64,000 nt of DNA, from NCBI GenBank assembly GCA_964509425.1, contig CAZDWZ010000014.1:1-64000 (forward strand), given 5' to 3'. The translations under genes were made by a program, and so were the position numbers. This document shows, piece after piece, positions 25,610-33,938 of the stretch. This DNA is from CAZDWZ01 sp964509425. GTDB lineage: Bacteria; Bdellovibrionota_C; UBA2361; SZUA-149; CAZDWZ01. The stretch's first letter is position 1; the number at the start of each line of letters is the position of its first letter. The notes below the pieces were generated by a model. It saw only the letters and a list, made by a program, of their open reading frames with translations. It had not been told where the DNA came from and searched no databases.

Positions 25610-25969
25610 ATGGCAAAGGCCAAATCAAGAGAGAGTCAACGGCAAAAGCGGAAGCAGAGAGTTCGCGCTCACATCCGGGGAACCGATGAGCGTCCGCGTC
25701 TCTGCGTTTATCGGAGCAGCAAGTACACCTACGCTCAAGTCATTTCTGACGAAGGCGGAAAGGTGCTGACTTCGGCTTCCACCCGCGATTTGGGTGCGGA
25801 AGGTTCGAAGAGTTCCGTTGATATGGCGAAGGAGCTCGGCAAGAAGATCGCTGAGCTCGCAAAGGAAAAGAAGATCGAGAGAGTCGTTTTCGACAGAAAC
25901 GGCTACCTCTATCACGGACGCGTGGCTGCCGTCGCTACGGGTGCTCGCGAAGCAGGATTACAGTTTTAA
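25610..25969 (+). CDS. rplR: 50S ribosomal protein L18
   Basis: 119 residues from the ATG at 25610 (GAGGCG upstream); the open frame extends further 5' but overlaps rplF without family sequence. Features: RVRAHIRGTDERPRLCVYRSSKYTYAQVI and a C-terminal FDRNGYLYHGRVAAVATGAREAGL. L18 binds 5S rRNA with L5. rpsE begins 15 bases on. Confidence 0.97.
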   Translation: MAKAKSRESQRQKRKQRVRAHIRGTDERPRLCVYRSSKYTYAQVISDEGGKVLTSASTRDLGAEGSKSSVDMAKELGKKIAELAKEKKIERVVFDRNGYLYHGRVAAVATGAREAGLQF

Positions 25970-25984
25970 GATTAAGGAGTTCTC

Positions 25985-26530
25985 ATGGGTGCTAAATATC
26001 CACGACCGATGGAAAAGAAAGCTCGAGGCGACGAATGCGGAGAGCTCTCTGATGATGTCGTTTTCGTGAACCGGGTCGCCAAGGTCGTAAAGGGCGGACG
26101 CCGCTTCAGCTTCAGTGCCTTGATCGTCGTCGGCGATCGGAACGGCCATGTCGGATACGGTCTTGGTAAGGCGAATGAAGTTCCTGATGCGATTCGGAAG
26201 GGCGGAGAAGCCGCTCGAAAGAAGTTGATCAAAGTTCCACTCGTCGGCAGCACGATTCCTTTTGAAGTTGTTGGGATCTCGGGCTCTGCGCGAGTGCTTC
26301 TGAAGCCGGCATCGCCAGGAACAGGAGTTATCGCAGGCAGTGCGGTCCGGAAAGTTCTCGAGAAGGTCGGTATTCACGACATTCTCTCGAAGTCATTCGG
26401 CTCGCAGAATCCGCACAACGTGCTCGCGGCTGTGTTCAACGCACTTCTTCAACTCGACACTCCTGACCACGTCGCGCAAATGCGCGGACGGGCGCTCGAA
26501 GAATTGGATTATCGGCCTTACGGCGTCTAA
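25985..26530 (+). CDS. rpsE: 30S ribosomal protein S5
   Basis: 181 residues. Contains DDVVFVNRVAKVVKGGRRFSFSA, GHVGYGLGKANEVPDAIRKG and ASPGTGVIAGSAVRKVLE, all S5 hallmarks. S5 shapes the mRNA entry site and influences accuracy together with S4. AAGGAG at 25974-25979 precedes the ATG. Confidence 0.98.
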   Translation: MGAKYPRPMEKKARGDECGELSDDVVFVNRVAKVVKGGRRFSFSALIVVGDRNGHVGYGLGKANEVPDAIRKGGEAARKKLIKVPLVGSTIPFEVVGISGSARVLLKPASPGTGVIAGSAVRKVLEKVGIHDILSKSFGSQNPHNVLAAVFNALLQLDTPDHVAQMRGRALEELDYRPYGV

Positions 26531-26555
26531 GTAAGACGTTTTGGATTGGTGACTT

Positions 26556-26747
26556 ATGTCGGCTCAAAAGAAAGTACAAGTTGTTCAGGTGCGAAGCGGT
26601 AACCGCCGCGACAAGCGCACGAACCAGACGCTGAAGGCTCTTGGCCTCGGCCGCATCGGAAAGGTAAAGGAACACGCGCTCACCCCGTCGACTCGCGGGA
26701 TGATTGAGGCAGTGCAGCATCTCGTGGAAACTCGCGGCGCAGAATAA
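26556..26747 (+). CDS. rpmD: 50S ribosomal protein L30
   Basis: 63 residues: KVQVVQVRSGNRRDKRTNQTLKALGL then RIGKVKEHALTPSTRGMIEAVQHLV, the compact L30 fold. L30 is absent from some lineages, so its presence is mildly informative. The 193 bases to rplO hold no gene. Confidence 0.95.
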   Translation: MSAQKKVQVVQVRSGNRRDKRTNQTLKALGLGRIGKVKEHALTPSTRGMIEAVQHLVETRGAE

Positions 26748-26940
26748 TCCCGGCAGAGAAGTCTCTGGTTTCGGAAGTCTGTGGTTTGGGGTCATTTGCG
26801 AAACTGAGTTCACAGCGCAGCGCGCGAGGCGGAGCCGAACGAGAATAAGCCTGCGTTTCGGCACCAAGAGAGAATTAGAACAGACCGACTCTGTCGTGAG
26901 CGAAGTGTCGGACCGCTAGAATCGGAAGGAACATAAGATT

Positions 26941-27435
26941 ATGGAAAAGACAGAAGCATCAGTCTTCAACGTCACTGCCCTAAAGCCGGCGAAGGGTTCG
27001 CGCAAGAAGCGTAAACGCCTTGGAATCGGTGAAGGTTCAGGCCTTGGAAAGACCTGCGGTAAGGGTGAGAAGGGTCAGACCAGCCGTTCCGGCGGAAAAA
27101 TTCCACGCGGTTTCGAAGGTGGTCAGATGCCGATTCACCGCCGTATGCCGAAGGTCGGATTTACCTCACGAAAGAGAGTGACCGGCGAGAACGTTTATTC
27201 CGTTCTTTCGGCTGATAAGATCGAGAAGCTGGTTGAAGCTGGAAAGCTGAAGGCTGACTCGGTGACTCTCGATGCGCTTCGCGCGGCCGGCGCAGTTCCA
27301 AGCGGACGGAAGGCGAAGGTGAAGATTCTCGCGGGCGCTGCCCTCACCAAAAAGCTCGTCGTCGAAGCAAACGCTTTCTCAGAAGCGGCGAAGATCGCAA
27401 TCGAAGCTGCTGGTGGAACGGCAAAAGTCGTATAA
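26941..27435 (+). CDS. rplO: 50S ribosomal protein L15
   Basis: 164 residues, a little longer than E. coli L15 (144) through about 15 N-terminal residues. Features: LKPAKGSRKKRKRLGIGEGSG and GEKGQTSRSGGKIPRGFEGGQMPIHRRMPK, the basic glycine-rich arm. A late-assembly 50S protein. A 30-bp perfect hairpin with a U-rich tail follows, before secY. Confidence 0.97.
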   Translation: MEKTEASVFNVTALKPAKGSRKKRKRLGIGEGSGLGKTCGKGEKGQTSRSGGKIPRGFEGGQMPIHRRMPKVGFTSRKRVTGENVYSVLSADKIEKLVEAGKLKADSVTLDALRAAGAVPSGRKAKVKILAGAALTKKLVVEANAFSEAAKIAIEAAGGTAKVV

Positions 27436-27440
27436 GCTAC

Positions 27441-27526
27441 ACACCTCTGTGCCTCTGTGTCTCTGTGGTTTTTTCTTAAAGATGTAACCACAGAGACACA
27501 GAGGCACAGAGGTGTTTTTCATTTTT
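27441..27526 (+). terminator. Perfect 30-bp CACAGAG hairpin with U-tract between rplO and secY
   Basis: Arms at 27441-27470 and 27486-27515 are perfect complements around a 15-base loop, then TTTTCATTTTT. It uses the same 8-base units as the other three copies, but only this copy is followed by a U-rich tract. It could therefore act as a terminator or attenuator that lowers secY-adk-map expression relative to the ribosomal proteins. The loop is itself T-rich. Confidence 0.75.
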
Positions 27527-27543
27527 AGACAGGGGCAATCAGC

Positions 27544-28887
27544 ATGGCTAGTGTAGGCGGTGTACAAGACGCGGTTAAGATTCCCGAGCTACGAAAGCGG
27601 GCACTTTTCACGCTTGGAATGCTCATTGTTTATCGAATCGGGGTGTTTGTTCCGACCCCAGGGATCGATTCGGAGAAGCTTCGTCGGCTTTTCGAGCAGT
27701 CCGCGAACACGCTGTTTGGTATGGTGAATATGTTCTCGGGTGGAGCGCTCGAGAATTTCTCCATTTTCGCGCTGGGTATCATGCCCTACATCAGCGTGTC
27801 GATTATCATTCAGTTGCTGACCACTGCTATCCCGAGACTCGAAGAACTTTCGAAAGAAGGCGACCAGGGCCGGAGAATCATCACGCGATACACACGGATC
27901 GGAACGATCTTCCTTGCTCTGTTTCAAGGGACGATGATCAGCATCGGGCTTGAGTCTCAAGGGGTGGTCGCCGAGCCGGGAACTTTCTTCCGTTTCAAGA
28001 CCGCGCTTACGCTGACCGCTGGTACCGCTTTCATTATGTGGCTCGGAGAACAGATTACCGAGCGGGGAATTGGAAACGGGATCAGCCTCATCATCATGTC
28101 GGGTATTGTGGCGCGAATGCCGTCGACCCTCTCGCACACGTTCGACCTGATCAACACGGGTGAAATTCAGCCCATCTCAATGCTTGCCGTTCTTATTTTC
28201 TGCGTCGCGGTCGTTGCGTTTATCGTCTTCGTCGAGCGGTCCCAAAGGCGGATCCCCGTTCAATACCCAAGGCGTGCCGTGGGACGTCACATGACTCAAG
28301 CGAGCACGCAGCATTTGCCGCTGAAGCTTAACATGGCAGGCGTCATCCCGCCGATTTTCGCTTCGGCCCTTCTTGTCTTCCCGGCAACAATCGCCCAGTT
28401 CAGTAACGTTGAGATCCTCAAGAACTACGCCCAGTGGGTACAGCCGGCGACCTTGTCGTATGAGCTCATTTTTGCGGGGCTCATCATTTTCTTCTGCTAC
28501 TTCTACACCGCGATAGTTTTCGACCCGAATCAAATTGCCGATAATCTGAAGAAAAACGGGGGATTTGTTCCGACCGTTCGTCCTGGAAAAGATACGGCAG
28601 ACTTTTTGAATCGAGTTCTCTCTCGACTCTGTCTTTGGGGAGCGATCTATATCTGTTTGGTTTGTATTGTGCCGTCGCTTTTCTATCTCAAGATGGGAAC
28701 CGCAGCGTTTACCTATTTCTTCGGCGGCACTGCGGTGTTGATCGTGGTCGGGGTGACGATGGACACGTTTGCCCAGTTAGAGTCTCATCTCGTTGCGCGA
28801 AACTACGAAGGGTTCATGAGCAAGGGACCCGTAAAGATTCGCGGCGGCGCTTCGAATATGCGCGGCGGCCGGTTGATTCGCCGGTAA
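27544..28887 (+). CDS. secY: Protein translocase subunit SecY
   Basis: 447 residues and about ten membrane helices. Features: ELRKRALFTLGMLIVYRIGVFVPTPGID at the N-terminus, the family signature NMFSGGALENFSIFALGIMPYIS (lateral gate/plug area), ERGIGNGISLIIM, and FVERSQRRIPVQYPRR in a cytosolic loop. It forms the channel of the SecYEG translocon. The ATG follows AGGGGCAATC. Placed after a hairpin that may tune its transcription. Confidence 0.98.
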   Translation: MASVGGVQDAVKIPELRKRALFTLGMLIVYRIGVFVPTPGIDSEKLRRLFEQSANTLFGMVNMFSGGALENFSIFALGIMPYISVSIIIQLLTTAIPRLEELSKEGDQGRRIITRYTRIGTIFLALFQGTMISIGLESQGVVAEPGTFFRFKTALTLTAGTAFIMWLGEQITERGIGNGISLIIMSGIVARMPSTLSHTFDLINTGEIQPISMLAVLIFCVAVVAFIVFVERSQRRIPVQYPRRAVGRHMTQASTQHLPLKLNMAGVIPPIFASALLVFPATIAQFSNVEILKNYAQWVQPATLSYELIFAGLIIFFCYFYTAIVFDPNQIADNLKKNGGFVPTVRPGKDTADFLNRVLSRLCLWGAIYICLVCIVPSLFYLKMGTAAFTYFFGGTAVLIVVGVTMDTFAQLESHLVARNYEGFMSKGPVKIRGGASNMRGGRLIRR

Positions 28888-28902
28888 TCTGAGGTCTACC
28901 TG

Positions 28903-29472
28903 ATGAAACTCGTATTTCTAGGACCGCCCGGCGCAGGAAAAGGTACGCAGGCGAAGCTTCTCGCAAAGTCGAAGGGACTCGCTCACATCAGTACCGGTGA
29001 TATGCTGCGGGAGGCAGTGGCTGCCGGGACTGAAGTTGGAAGAAAAGCTCAAGACATCATGAACTCCGGGCAGCTCGTCCCCGACGACATTATCCTTAAG
29101 CTCATCTCAGAGAGAACCGCGAAGCCAGACTGTAAAGCGGGTTTCATACTCGATGGATTCCCGAGAAATGTCGCCCAGGCCGAAGCACTGCAAATGATGC
29201 TTCAGAAGGAGGGCGGGAACGGGAAGAATCTTGATCAGGTTCTCTACTTCGAAATTTCTGAAGGCGAGCTGATGAAGCGTTTGGAGAATCGTCGTCAGTC
29301 GGAAGGCCGGATCGACGACGATAGTGAAACGCAAAGACGGCGAATTTCAATCTACGAAGAGCAGACCGCACCTCTCATCGATTATTACCGCTCGCAGGGT
29401 GTTCTCAAAAAGATCAATTCGCTGGGATCGGTCGAAGAAATTCAAGATCGAGTGGTGAAAGCGATTCAATAA
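28903..29472 (+). CDS. adk: Adenylate kinase (short-LID form)
   Basis: 189 residues. The P-loop GPPGAGKGTQAK lies near residues 7-18; GDMLREAVAAGTEVG, DGFPRNVAQAEAL (catalytic-core Asp/Arg) and RIDDDSETQRRRISIYEEQT follow. The LID region between QSEGRIDD is short and has no Cys4 zinc site, as in Adk forms of about 190 residues. The reaction is ATP + AMP = 2 ADP in the cytosol. It follows secY by 15 bases, the usual order. Confidence 0.97.
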   Translation: MKLVFLGPPGAGKGTQAKLLAKSKGLAHISTGDMLREAVAAGTEVGRKAQDIMNSGQLVPDDIILKLISERTAKPDCKAGFILDGFPRNVAQAEALQMMLQKEGGNGKNLDQVLYFEISEGELMKRLENRRQSEGRIDDDSETQRRRISIYEEQTAPLIDYYRSQGVLKKINSLGSVEEIQDRVVKAIQ

Positions 29473-29492
29473 GTTTTGTTCAATAAGTTTCA

Positions 29493-30263
29493 ATGACGGT
29501 CCAGCTCAAAAATCGCGACGAAATCGAACAGATGAGGAAAGCAGGTCTCATCGTTTATGAGGTGCTTCAGCATCTGCGCGAGCTCGTACGACCCGGAGTC
29601 ACGACTCGAGACCTCGACCGCATCGCGGCAGAACTTACCGAGAAGAAGGGAGCGAAGCCGGCATTTTTGAACTACCCGTCGTCCTCGAAGTCGGTTCCAC
29701 CGTTTCCCGGTGTCATTTGCGCCTCGGTGAACGAAGCGATCGTTCACGGTATCCCCGACGACCGACCGCTTCGCGAAGGTGATATTCTCAGCATTGATTT
29801 TGGCTGTGTCTGCGACGGATTTTTCGGAGACTCAGCTTTGACGGTTCCGGTGGGAACGGTCAGTCCGGAGGCCGAAAAGCTCCTTGAGGTGACAAAGCAG
29901 GCCCTCCATGACGCGATTGAGCAGTGCTACTCGGGGAACCGCATCGGCGACATCTCAAACGCGGTTCAAAGCCGTGTGGAGCCCCATGGATTTGGCATTA
30001 TTCGCGAGTTTGTGGGACACGGTATAGGGCGTGCGATGCACGAGCCTCCGCAAGTTCCGAATTTTGGAAAACCCCTGCAGGGGCGAGTGTTAAGGCCGGG
30101 TCTCGTTCTCGCGATCGAACCGATGGTTTCAGCCGGTGCATATGAGACAAAAATTCTTGGCGACGGTTGGACAGCCGTAACCAAGGATGCTAGTCTTGCG
30201 GCCCATTTTGAGCACACTGTGGCTATAACCGACACTGGTCCTTACGTGTTGTCGTCTCCTTAA
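29493..30263 (+). CDS. map: Methionine aminopeptidase type I
   Basis: 256 residues. Metal ligands of the pita-bread fold are visible: SIDFGCVCDGFFGDSA (two Asp), FVGHGIGRAMHEPPQVPNFG (His) and AIEPMV and EHTVAITDTG (two Glu). It removes the initiator Met from nascent proteins. It follows adk by 20 bases. No zinc-finger N-terminal extension, so it is the simple bacterial form. Confidence 0.97.
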   Translation: MTVQLKNRDEIEQMRKAGLIVYEVLQHLRELVRPGVTTRDLDRIAAELTEKKGAKPAFLNYPSSSKSVPPFPGVICASVNEAIVHGIPDDRPLREGDILSIDFGCVCDGFFGDSALTVPVGTVSPEAEKLLEVTKQALHDAIEQCYSGNRIGDISNAVQSRVEPHGFGIIREFVGHGIGRAMHEPPQVPNFGKPLQGRVLRPGLVLAIEPMVSAGAYETKILGDGWTAVTKDASLAAHFEHTVAITDTGPYVLSSP

Positions 30264-30458
30264 ATCTCAGAGACTGAGTTTTCGGGGCTGAATTGGGATT
30301 TCTCTGCTGTTCGGGCAGGCCTTTTTCTTCGACAACGAAAGGCTAAAGAAATTTGGGTGTGGCCACAACGATGTAAATTTTTTGAGATTTATATCGCGGC
30401 TACTGTTCTACTGTAATTTGCTGGTGATTTGCTCTGTAATTGAATTTCGGGTGAGTTT

Positions 30459-30575
30459 ATGAAAGTTCGGGCTTCAGTAAAAAAGATTTGTGAGCACTGC
30501 CGGGTGGTTCGCCGTAAGGGCGTCATTTACGTCGTTTGCGCGAGAACTCCGAAGCACAAGCAGCGGCAGGGATAA
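30459..30575 (+). CDS. rpmJ: 50S ribosomal protein L36 (zinc-binding form)
   Basis: 38 residues: MKVRASVKKICEHCRVV then VVCARTPKHKQRQG. Cys11, Cys14, Cys27 and His33 make the intact zinc site, so this is the C+ paralogue. ATG follows GGGTGAG. infA, which usually sits between map and rpmJ, is absent: the 195 bases before rpmJ are AT-rich (30361-30450) and hold no gene; they may contain a promoter for the alpha operon. Confidence 0.96.
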   Translation: MKVRASVKKICEHCRVVRRKGVIYVVCARTPKHKQRQG

Positions 30576-30667
30576 TCTTTGGTCCGGAATTATTCCTCCG
30601 CAGAGCTCGCTCCGCGGAAGATTGAATACCGGGAATAATTTTTCTTTCTAGAGTTAAGGTAACGAGA

Positions 30668-31051
30668 ATGGCACGTATTGCGGGCGTCGATCTTCCAAGA
30701 AACAAGCGAGTAGAAATTGCTCTGACTTATATCGTCGGCATCGGAAAGATGACTTCGAGGAAGGTCCTCTCTGAGGCGGATGTTGCAGTTGATGTCCGCA
30801 CGGACGCGCTGACCGAAGAGCAGATAGCAAGAATCCGCCGAGTGATTGAAACCGGCTATCGCGTCGAAGGGGATGTGCGCCGGGAAGTTTCGGCCAGCAT
30901 CAAGCGGCTCATGGACCTCGGATCATATCGCGGCCTCCGCCACCGGAAGGGACTTCCGGTTCGCGGGCAGCGCACCAAGACGAACTCCCGAACGAGAAAG
31001 GGACCTCGTGGTGCTGCAGTTCAAGGCAAGAAGAAAGCAGTGAAGAAATAA
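30668..31051 (+). CDS. rpsM: 30S ribosomal protein S13
   Basis: 127 residues. Starts MARIAGVDLPRNKRVEIALTYI; has YRGLRHRKGLPVRGQRTKTNSRTRKGP near the C-terminus, the strongly basic tail that touches P-site tRNA. S13 sits in the 30S head and forms bridge B1 with L5. Preceded by TTAAGGTAACGAG. Confidence 0.98.
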   Translation: MARIAGVDLPRNKRVEIALTYIVGIGKMTSRKVLSEADVAVDVRTDALTEEQIARIRRVIETGYRVEGDVRREVSASIKRLMDLGSYRGLRHRKGLPVRGQRTKTNSRTRKGPRGAAVQGKKKAVKK

Positions 31052-31079
31052 GCCAAATAATTTTTAGAGAGAGTTTTCG

Positions 31080-31502
31080 ATGAGCGCAGAACGAGCAGAC
31101 AAGCGAGGCCAAGCAGCCGGAGCGACCGCGAAGAAGAAGAAGGGAAAGGCGAAGAACGTCCCGATGGGAATCGCCCACATTCAAGCTTCCTTCAACAACA
31201 CGATGATCACCATCACCGACCTTTCGGGGAATGTGGTCAGCTGGTCGAGCGCAGGATGCCAAGGATTCAAAGGATCGCGGAAGTCGACTCCGTTCGCGGC
31301 ACAGGTCGCAGCACAGGTTGCGGTTGATGCAGCGAAGGAGCACGGCATGCGCTCTGCACAAGTCCTGTTGAACGGTCCGGGAGCTGGACGAGAATCCGCT
31401 CTCCGCGCGATTCAGTCGGGAGGAATCTCAATCACGGCGATTCGGGACATTACTCCGATCCCGCACAACGGCTGCCGTCCAAAAAAGCGCCGCAGAGTAT
31501 AA
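31080..31502 (+). CDS. rpsK: 30S ribosomal protein S11
   Basis: 140 residues. GIAHIQASFNNTMITITDLSGN, SSAGCQGFKGSRKSTPFAAQ, and GAGRESALRAIQ are the S11 core; PIPHNGCRPKKRRRV is the usual C-terminus. The N-terminal 25 residues form a basic, Lys/Ala-rich tail. It forms the platform with S18 and S6. Follows rpsM by 28 bases. Confidence 0.98.
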   Translation: MSAERADKRGQAAGATAKKKKGKAKNVPMGIAHIQASFNNTMITITDLSGNVVSWSSAGCQGFKGSRKSTPFAAQVAAQVAVDAAKEHGMRSAQVLLNGPGAGRESALRAIQSGGISITAIRDITPIPHNGCRPKKRRRV

Positions 31503-31545
31503 TTAAAATTCAGAGAAATTTCAGGGTGAGGGAGATTTAGATTCA

Positions 31546-32172
31546 ATGGCTCGATACTGTGGTGCGGTTTGCAGACTTTGCCGTCGTGAGGGAGAAAAGC
31601 TCTTCCTTAAAGGCGATCGTTGCTTCTCGAATAAGTGCGCTGTGGAGCGCCGCGAAGGGGCGCCTGGAGTGCACGGGAAGGCTCGCGGTCAGAACAGCGA
31701 ATACAAGCGCCAGCTTCGTGAGAAGCAAAAGGTAAAGCGGATGTATGGCCTCCTCGAGCGTCAGTTCCGTAATCTCTTCCACAAGGCTGAAAGCCAGAAG
31801 GGTGTTACCGGCGAAAGCTTGCTCCGTCTCCTCGAGTCGAGACTGGACAACATGGTTTATCGCGCCGGCTTGGCAGCATCCCGGAACGAAGGCCGTCAAT
31901 ATGTCACGCACGGTCACTTTCTCGTGAACGGACTTCCGGTGAACATTCCGTCTTATCTCGTCAAGCCGGGCGATGTCGTCCGCGTCGTGGACAAGATGAA
32001 GCAGTCTGCACGGATGTCCGAAACGCTCGCCTCTGCGGAAGCCCGCCGGATTCCTGAGTGGCTTGAGCTTGATAAAGAGAATATGCAGTTTGTGGTGCGC
32101 GCTCTGCCGAGCCGTGAGCAGATCACGCATCCGATGAAAGAACAGCTGATCGTCGAGCTTTATTCGAAGTAG
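31546..32172 (+). CDS. rpsD: 30S ribosomal protein S4 (zinc-binding form)
   Basis: 208 residues. The N-terminal region keeps a Cys set C9-x2-C12 and C26-x4-C31, which marks the zinc-binding C+ form. The S4 domain follows, with ESRLDNMVYRAGLAASRNEGRQYVTHGHFLVNG. S4 nucleates 30S assembly and in E. coli represses the alpha operon. Both L36 and S4 here are C+ forms. Confidence 0.98.
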   Translation: MARYCGAVCRLCRREGEKLFLKGDRCFSNKCAVERREGAPGVHGKARGQNSEYKRQLREKQKVKRMYGLLERQFRNLFHKAESQKGVTGESLLRLLESRLDNMVYRAGLAASRNEGRQYVTHGHFLVNGLPVNIPSYLVKPGDVVRVVDKMKQSARMSETLASAEARRIPEWLELDKENMQFVVRALPSREQITHPMKEQLIVELYSK

Positions 32173-32187
32173 GGAGATCCTCAGAGC

Positions 32188-33219
32188 ATGGTGCATCGTA
32201 ACGTTTTAAAAGATCTGATTAAGCCGAGAAGACTCGAAGCGGAAGAAGTTACCGAGCGCTACGGAAAGTTCGTTGCCGGTCCGCTCGAGCGTGGATACGG
32301 AACTACAATCGGTAACGGCCTTCGCCGGATTCTGTTGTCATCGCTGCCGGGTGCGGCGATCACGACGCTGAAGATGGATTCGGTAAAACACGAATTCTCG
32401 ACCATCCCTGGATGCATCGAGGACGTGACCGAAGTTATCCTCAACCTCAAGGAAGTTGTTCTCGAGATTCGAGACAAAGACACGGCAACACTTTCACTGA
32501 CTGTGAAGGGCCCTGCTGAAGTCACCGCCGGAATGATCACCGCCGATCCGAGTGTTCGCATTGTAAACCCGGATCACCACATCTGCTCGCTCAGCGCAGA
32601 AGGCGAAATCCGGATGGAGATGACGGCAAAGGTCAGTCGCGGATATGTCGTTGCCGAGTCGATGGTCGAAGAAGAGCTGCCGATCGGAACGATCGCGCTC
32701 GATGCGGTCTTTTCGCCGGTCCGAAAGGTGAACCTCGTCGTTACCCAAGCACGGGTCGGCCAGCGCACCGATTACGACAAGATGACTCTTGAAGTTTGGA
32801 CCGACGGGAGCATCAGCCCGGAGGATTCAGTCCGCTCCGCGGCCTATGTTCTTCGCGATCAGCTCAGCGTCTTCACCGGTGTCGATGAAATTCTCGAAGA
32901 GCCGGTTGAGAAGCCACAAGCAGATCATCCGTCGCCGAAGTTCAACGAGAACCTCTTTCGCCGGATCGATGAGCTGGAGCTCAGTGTTCGTTCCTCGAAC
33001 TGCCTTGAAAACGCCGACATCAAGTATATCGGCGAGCTCGTGCAGAAGTCGGAAAACGAAATGCTGCGGACCAAGAATTTCGGCCGGAAGTCTTTGAACG
33101 AAATCAAGGAGCTTCTCGGTGAAATGGGCCTCAGCCTGAACATGCGTCTTGATGCTTTCCCGACCAGAGGGGAGTTGGACAAGATGTATGAGACGGCGAA
33201 TAGCGCTAACGCAGATTAG
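32188..33219 (+). CDS. rpoA: RNA polymerase alpha subunit
   Basis: 343 residues. The N-terminal assembly domain (1 to about 235) has EVTERYGKFVAGPLERGYGTTIGNGLRRILLSSLPGAAI; the C-terminal DNA- and activator-binding domain (about 255-325) has SVRSSNCLENADIKYIGELVQKSENEMLRTKNFGRKSLNEIKE. A flexible linker separates them. It starts 15 bases after rpsD and shares its transcript. Confidence 0.98.
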   Translation: MVHRNVLKDLIKPRRLEAEEVTERYGKFVAGPLERGYGTTIGNGLRRILLSSLPGAAITTLKMDSVKHEFSTIPGCIEDVTEVILNLKEVVLEIRDKDTATLSLTVKGPAEVTAGMITADPSVRIVNPDHHICSLSAEGEIRMEMTAKVSRGYVVAESMVEEELPIGTIALDAVFSPVRKVNLVVTQARVGQRTDYDKMTLEVWTDGSISPEDSVRSAAYVLRDQLSVFTGVDEILEEPVEKPQADHPSPKFNENLFRRIDELELSVRSSNCLENADIKYIGELVQKSENEMLRTKNFGRKSLNEIKELLGEMGLSLNMRLDAFPTRGELDKMYETANSANAD

Positions 33220-33288
33220 ACGCGCTGAATAATTAGAGTAAGTGGGGCCGGTGAAAACCCGGCTGCAGGAAATAAAGGCGAGTGAGCC

Positions 33289-33807
33289 ATGAACCATCAA
33301 ACGAAACTTAGAAAGCTGGGCCGGACCGCGTCACACCGTCGCGCTCTGTTCCGAAATCTTGCGACCTCGCTGGTCTTGCACAACCGCATTGAAACCACTT
33401 TGCCAAAGGCAAAGGAGCTTCGGCGAATCGCCGACTCGCTGGTTACTCTCGGAAAGAAGAACACGCTCCACGCACGCCGTCAGGCGATGCAATATCTCTT
33501 TGCGATCAATCGCGAAGTGGAAGGGAACGCGCAAAAGTGGACCGCGGTTCACAAGCTGTTTGAAGAAATCGCGCCTCGTTATAGCGAGCGAAACGGCGGG
33601 TATACCAGAGTGCTCCGTACCCGGAAGCGTCTCGGGGATAAGGCCCAGATGGCGATGATTGAGTTCGTCGAAGCCGGCAAGGCCGGAAAGGGCGAAAAGA
33701 AGAAGCGCCGGGTTGTTCGCAGCAAGAAAGATGCTGCTCCTGATGCCGCACCGGTGGAGAACACCACCCAGGCAGAAGCCTCGACTACGGCAACTGCTGC
33801 TGAATAA
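33289..33807 (+). CDS. rplQ: 50S ribosomal protein L17 with C-terminal tail
   Basis: 172 residues. The L17 core (MNHQTKLRKLGRTASHRRALFRNLATSLVLHNRIETT, then YTRVLRTRKRLGDKAQMAMIEFVE) ends near residue 130. The last 40 residues are a low-complexity tail of Lys/Arg followed by Ala/Thr/Pro/Glu, similar in style to the N-terminal tail of L22. Last gene of the ribosomal cluster, followed by a strong terminator. Confidence 0.97.
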   Translation: MNHQTKLRKLGRTASHRRALFRNLATSLVLHNRIETTLPKAKELRRIADSLVTLGKKNTLHARRQAMQYLFAINREVEGNAQKWTAVHKLFEEIAPRYSERNGGYTRVLRTRKRLGDKAQMAMIEFVEAGKAGKGEKKKRRVVRSKKDAAPDAAPVENTTQAEASTTATAAE

Positions 33808-33849
33808 TCTCTTAACCGTTTAATACGGGAGAGATTCTCAACTCTGATT

Positions 33850-33886
33850 CGGGCTCGGTAAGCGATTACCGGGCCCGTTTTCGTTT
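33850..33886 (+). terminator. Intrinsic terminator after rplQ
   Basis: A 12-bp stem (CGGGCTCGGTAA with TTACCGGGCCCG, one G-U pair) and a GCGA tetraloop, followed by TTTTCGTTT. It ends the rplW-rplQ transcript 43 bases after the rplQ stop codon. Confidence 0.93.
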
Positions 33887-33938
33887 CAGGCTCAAAAAAC
33901 TGTTGAGACCTCCTCCCGATGTGTGGGAGGGGTGAATC

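Noticed and set aside
20303..27515. CACAGAG repeats as a CRISPR array
   Set aside because: They are inverted and not direct repeats, are kilobases apart, sit in gene gaps and have no regular spacers.
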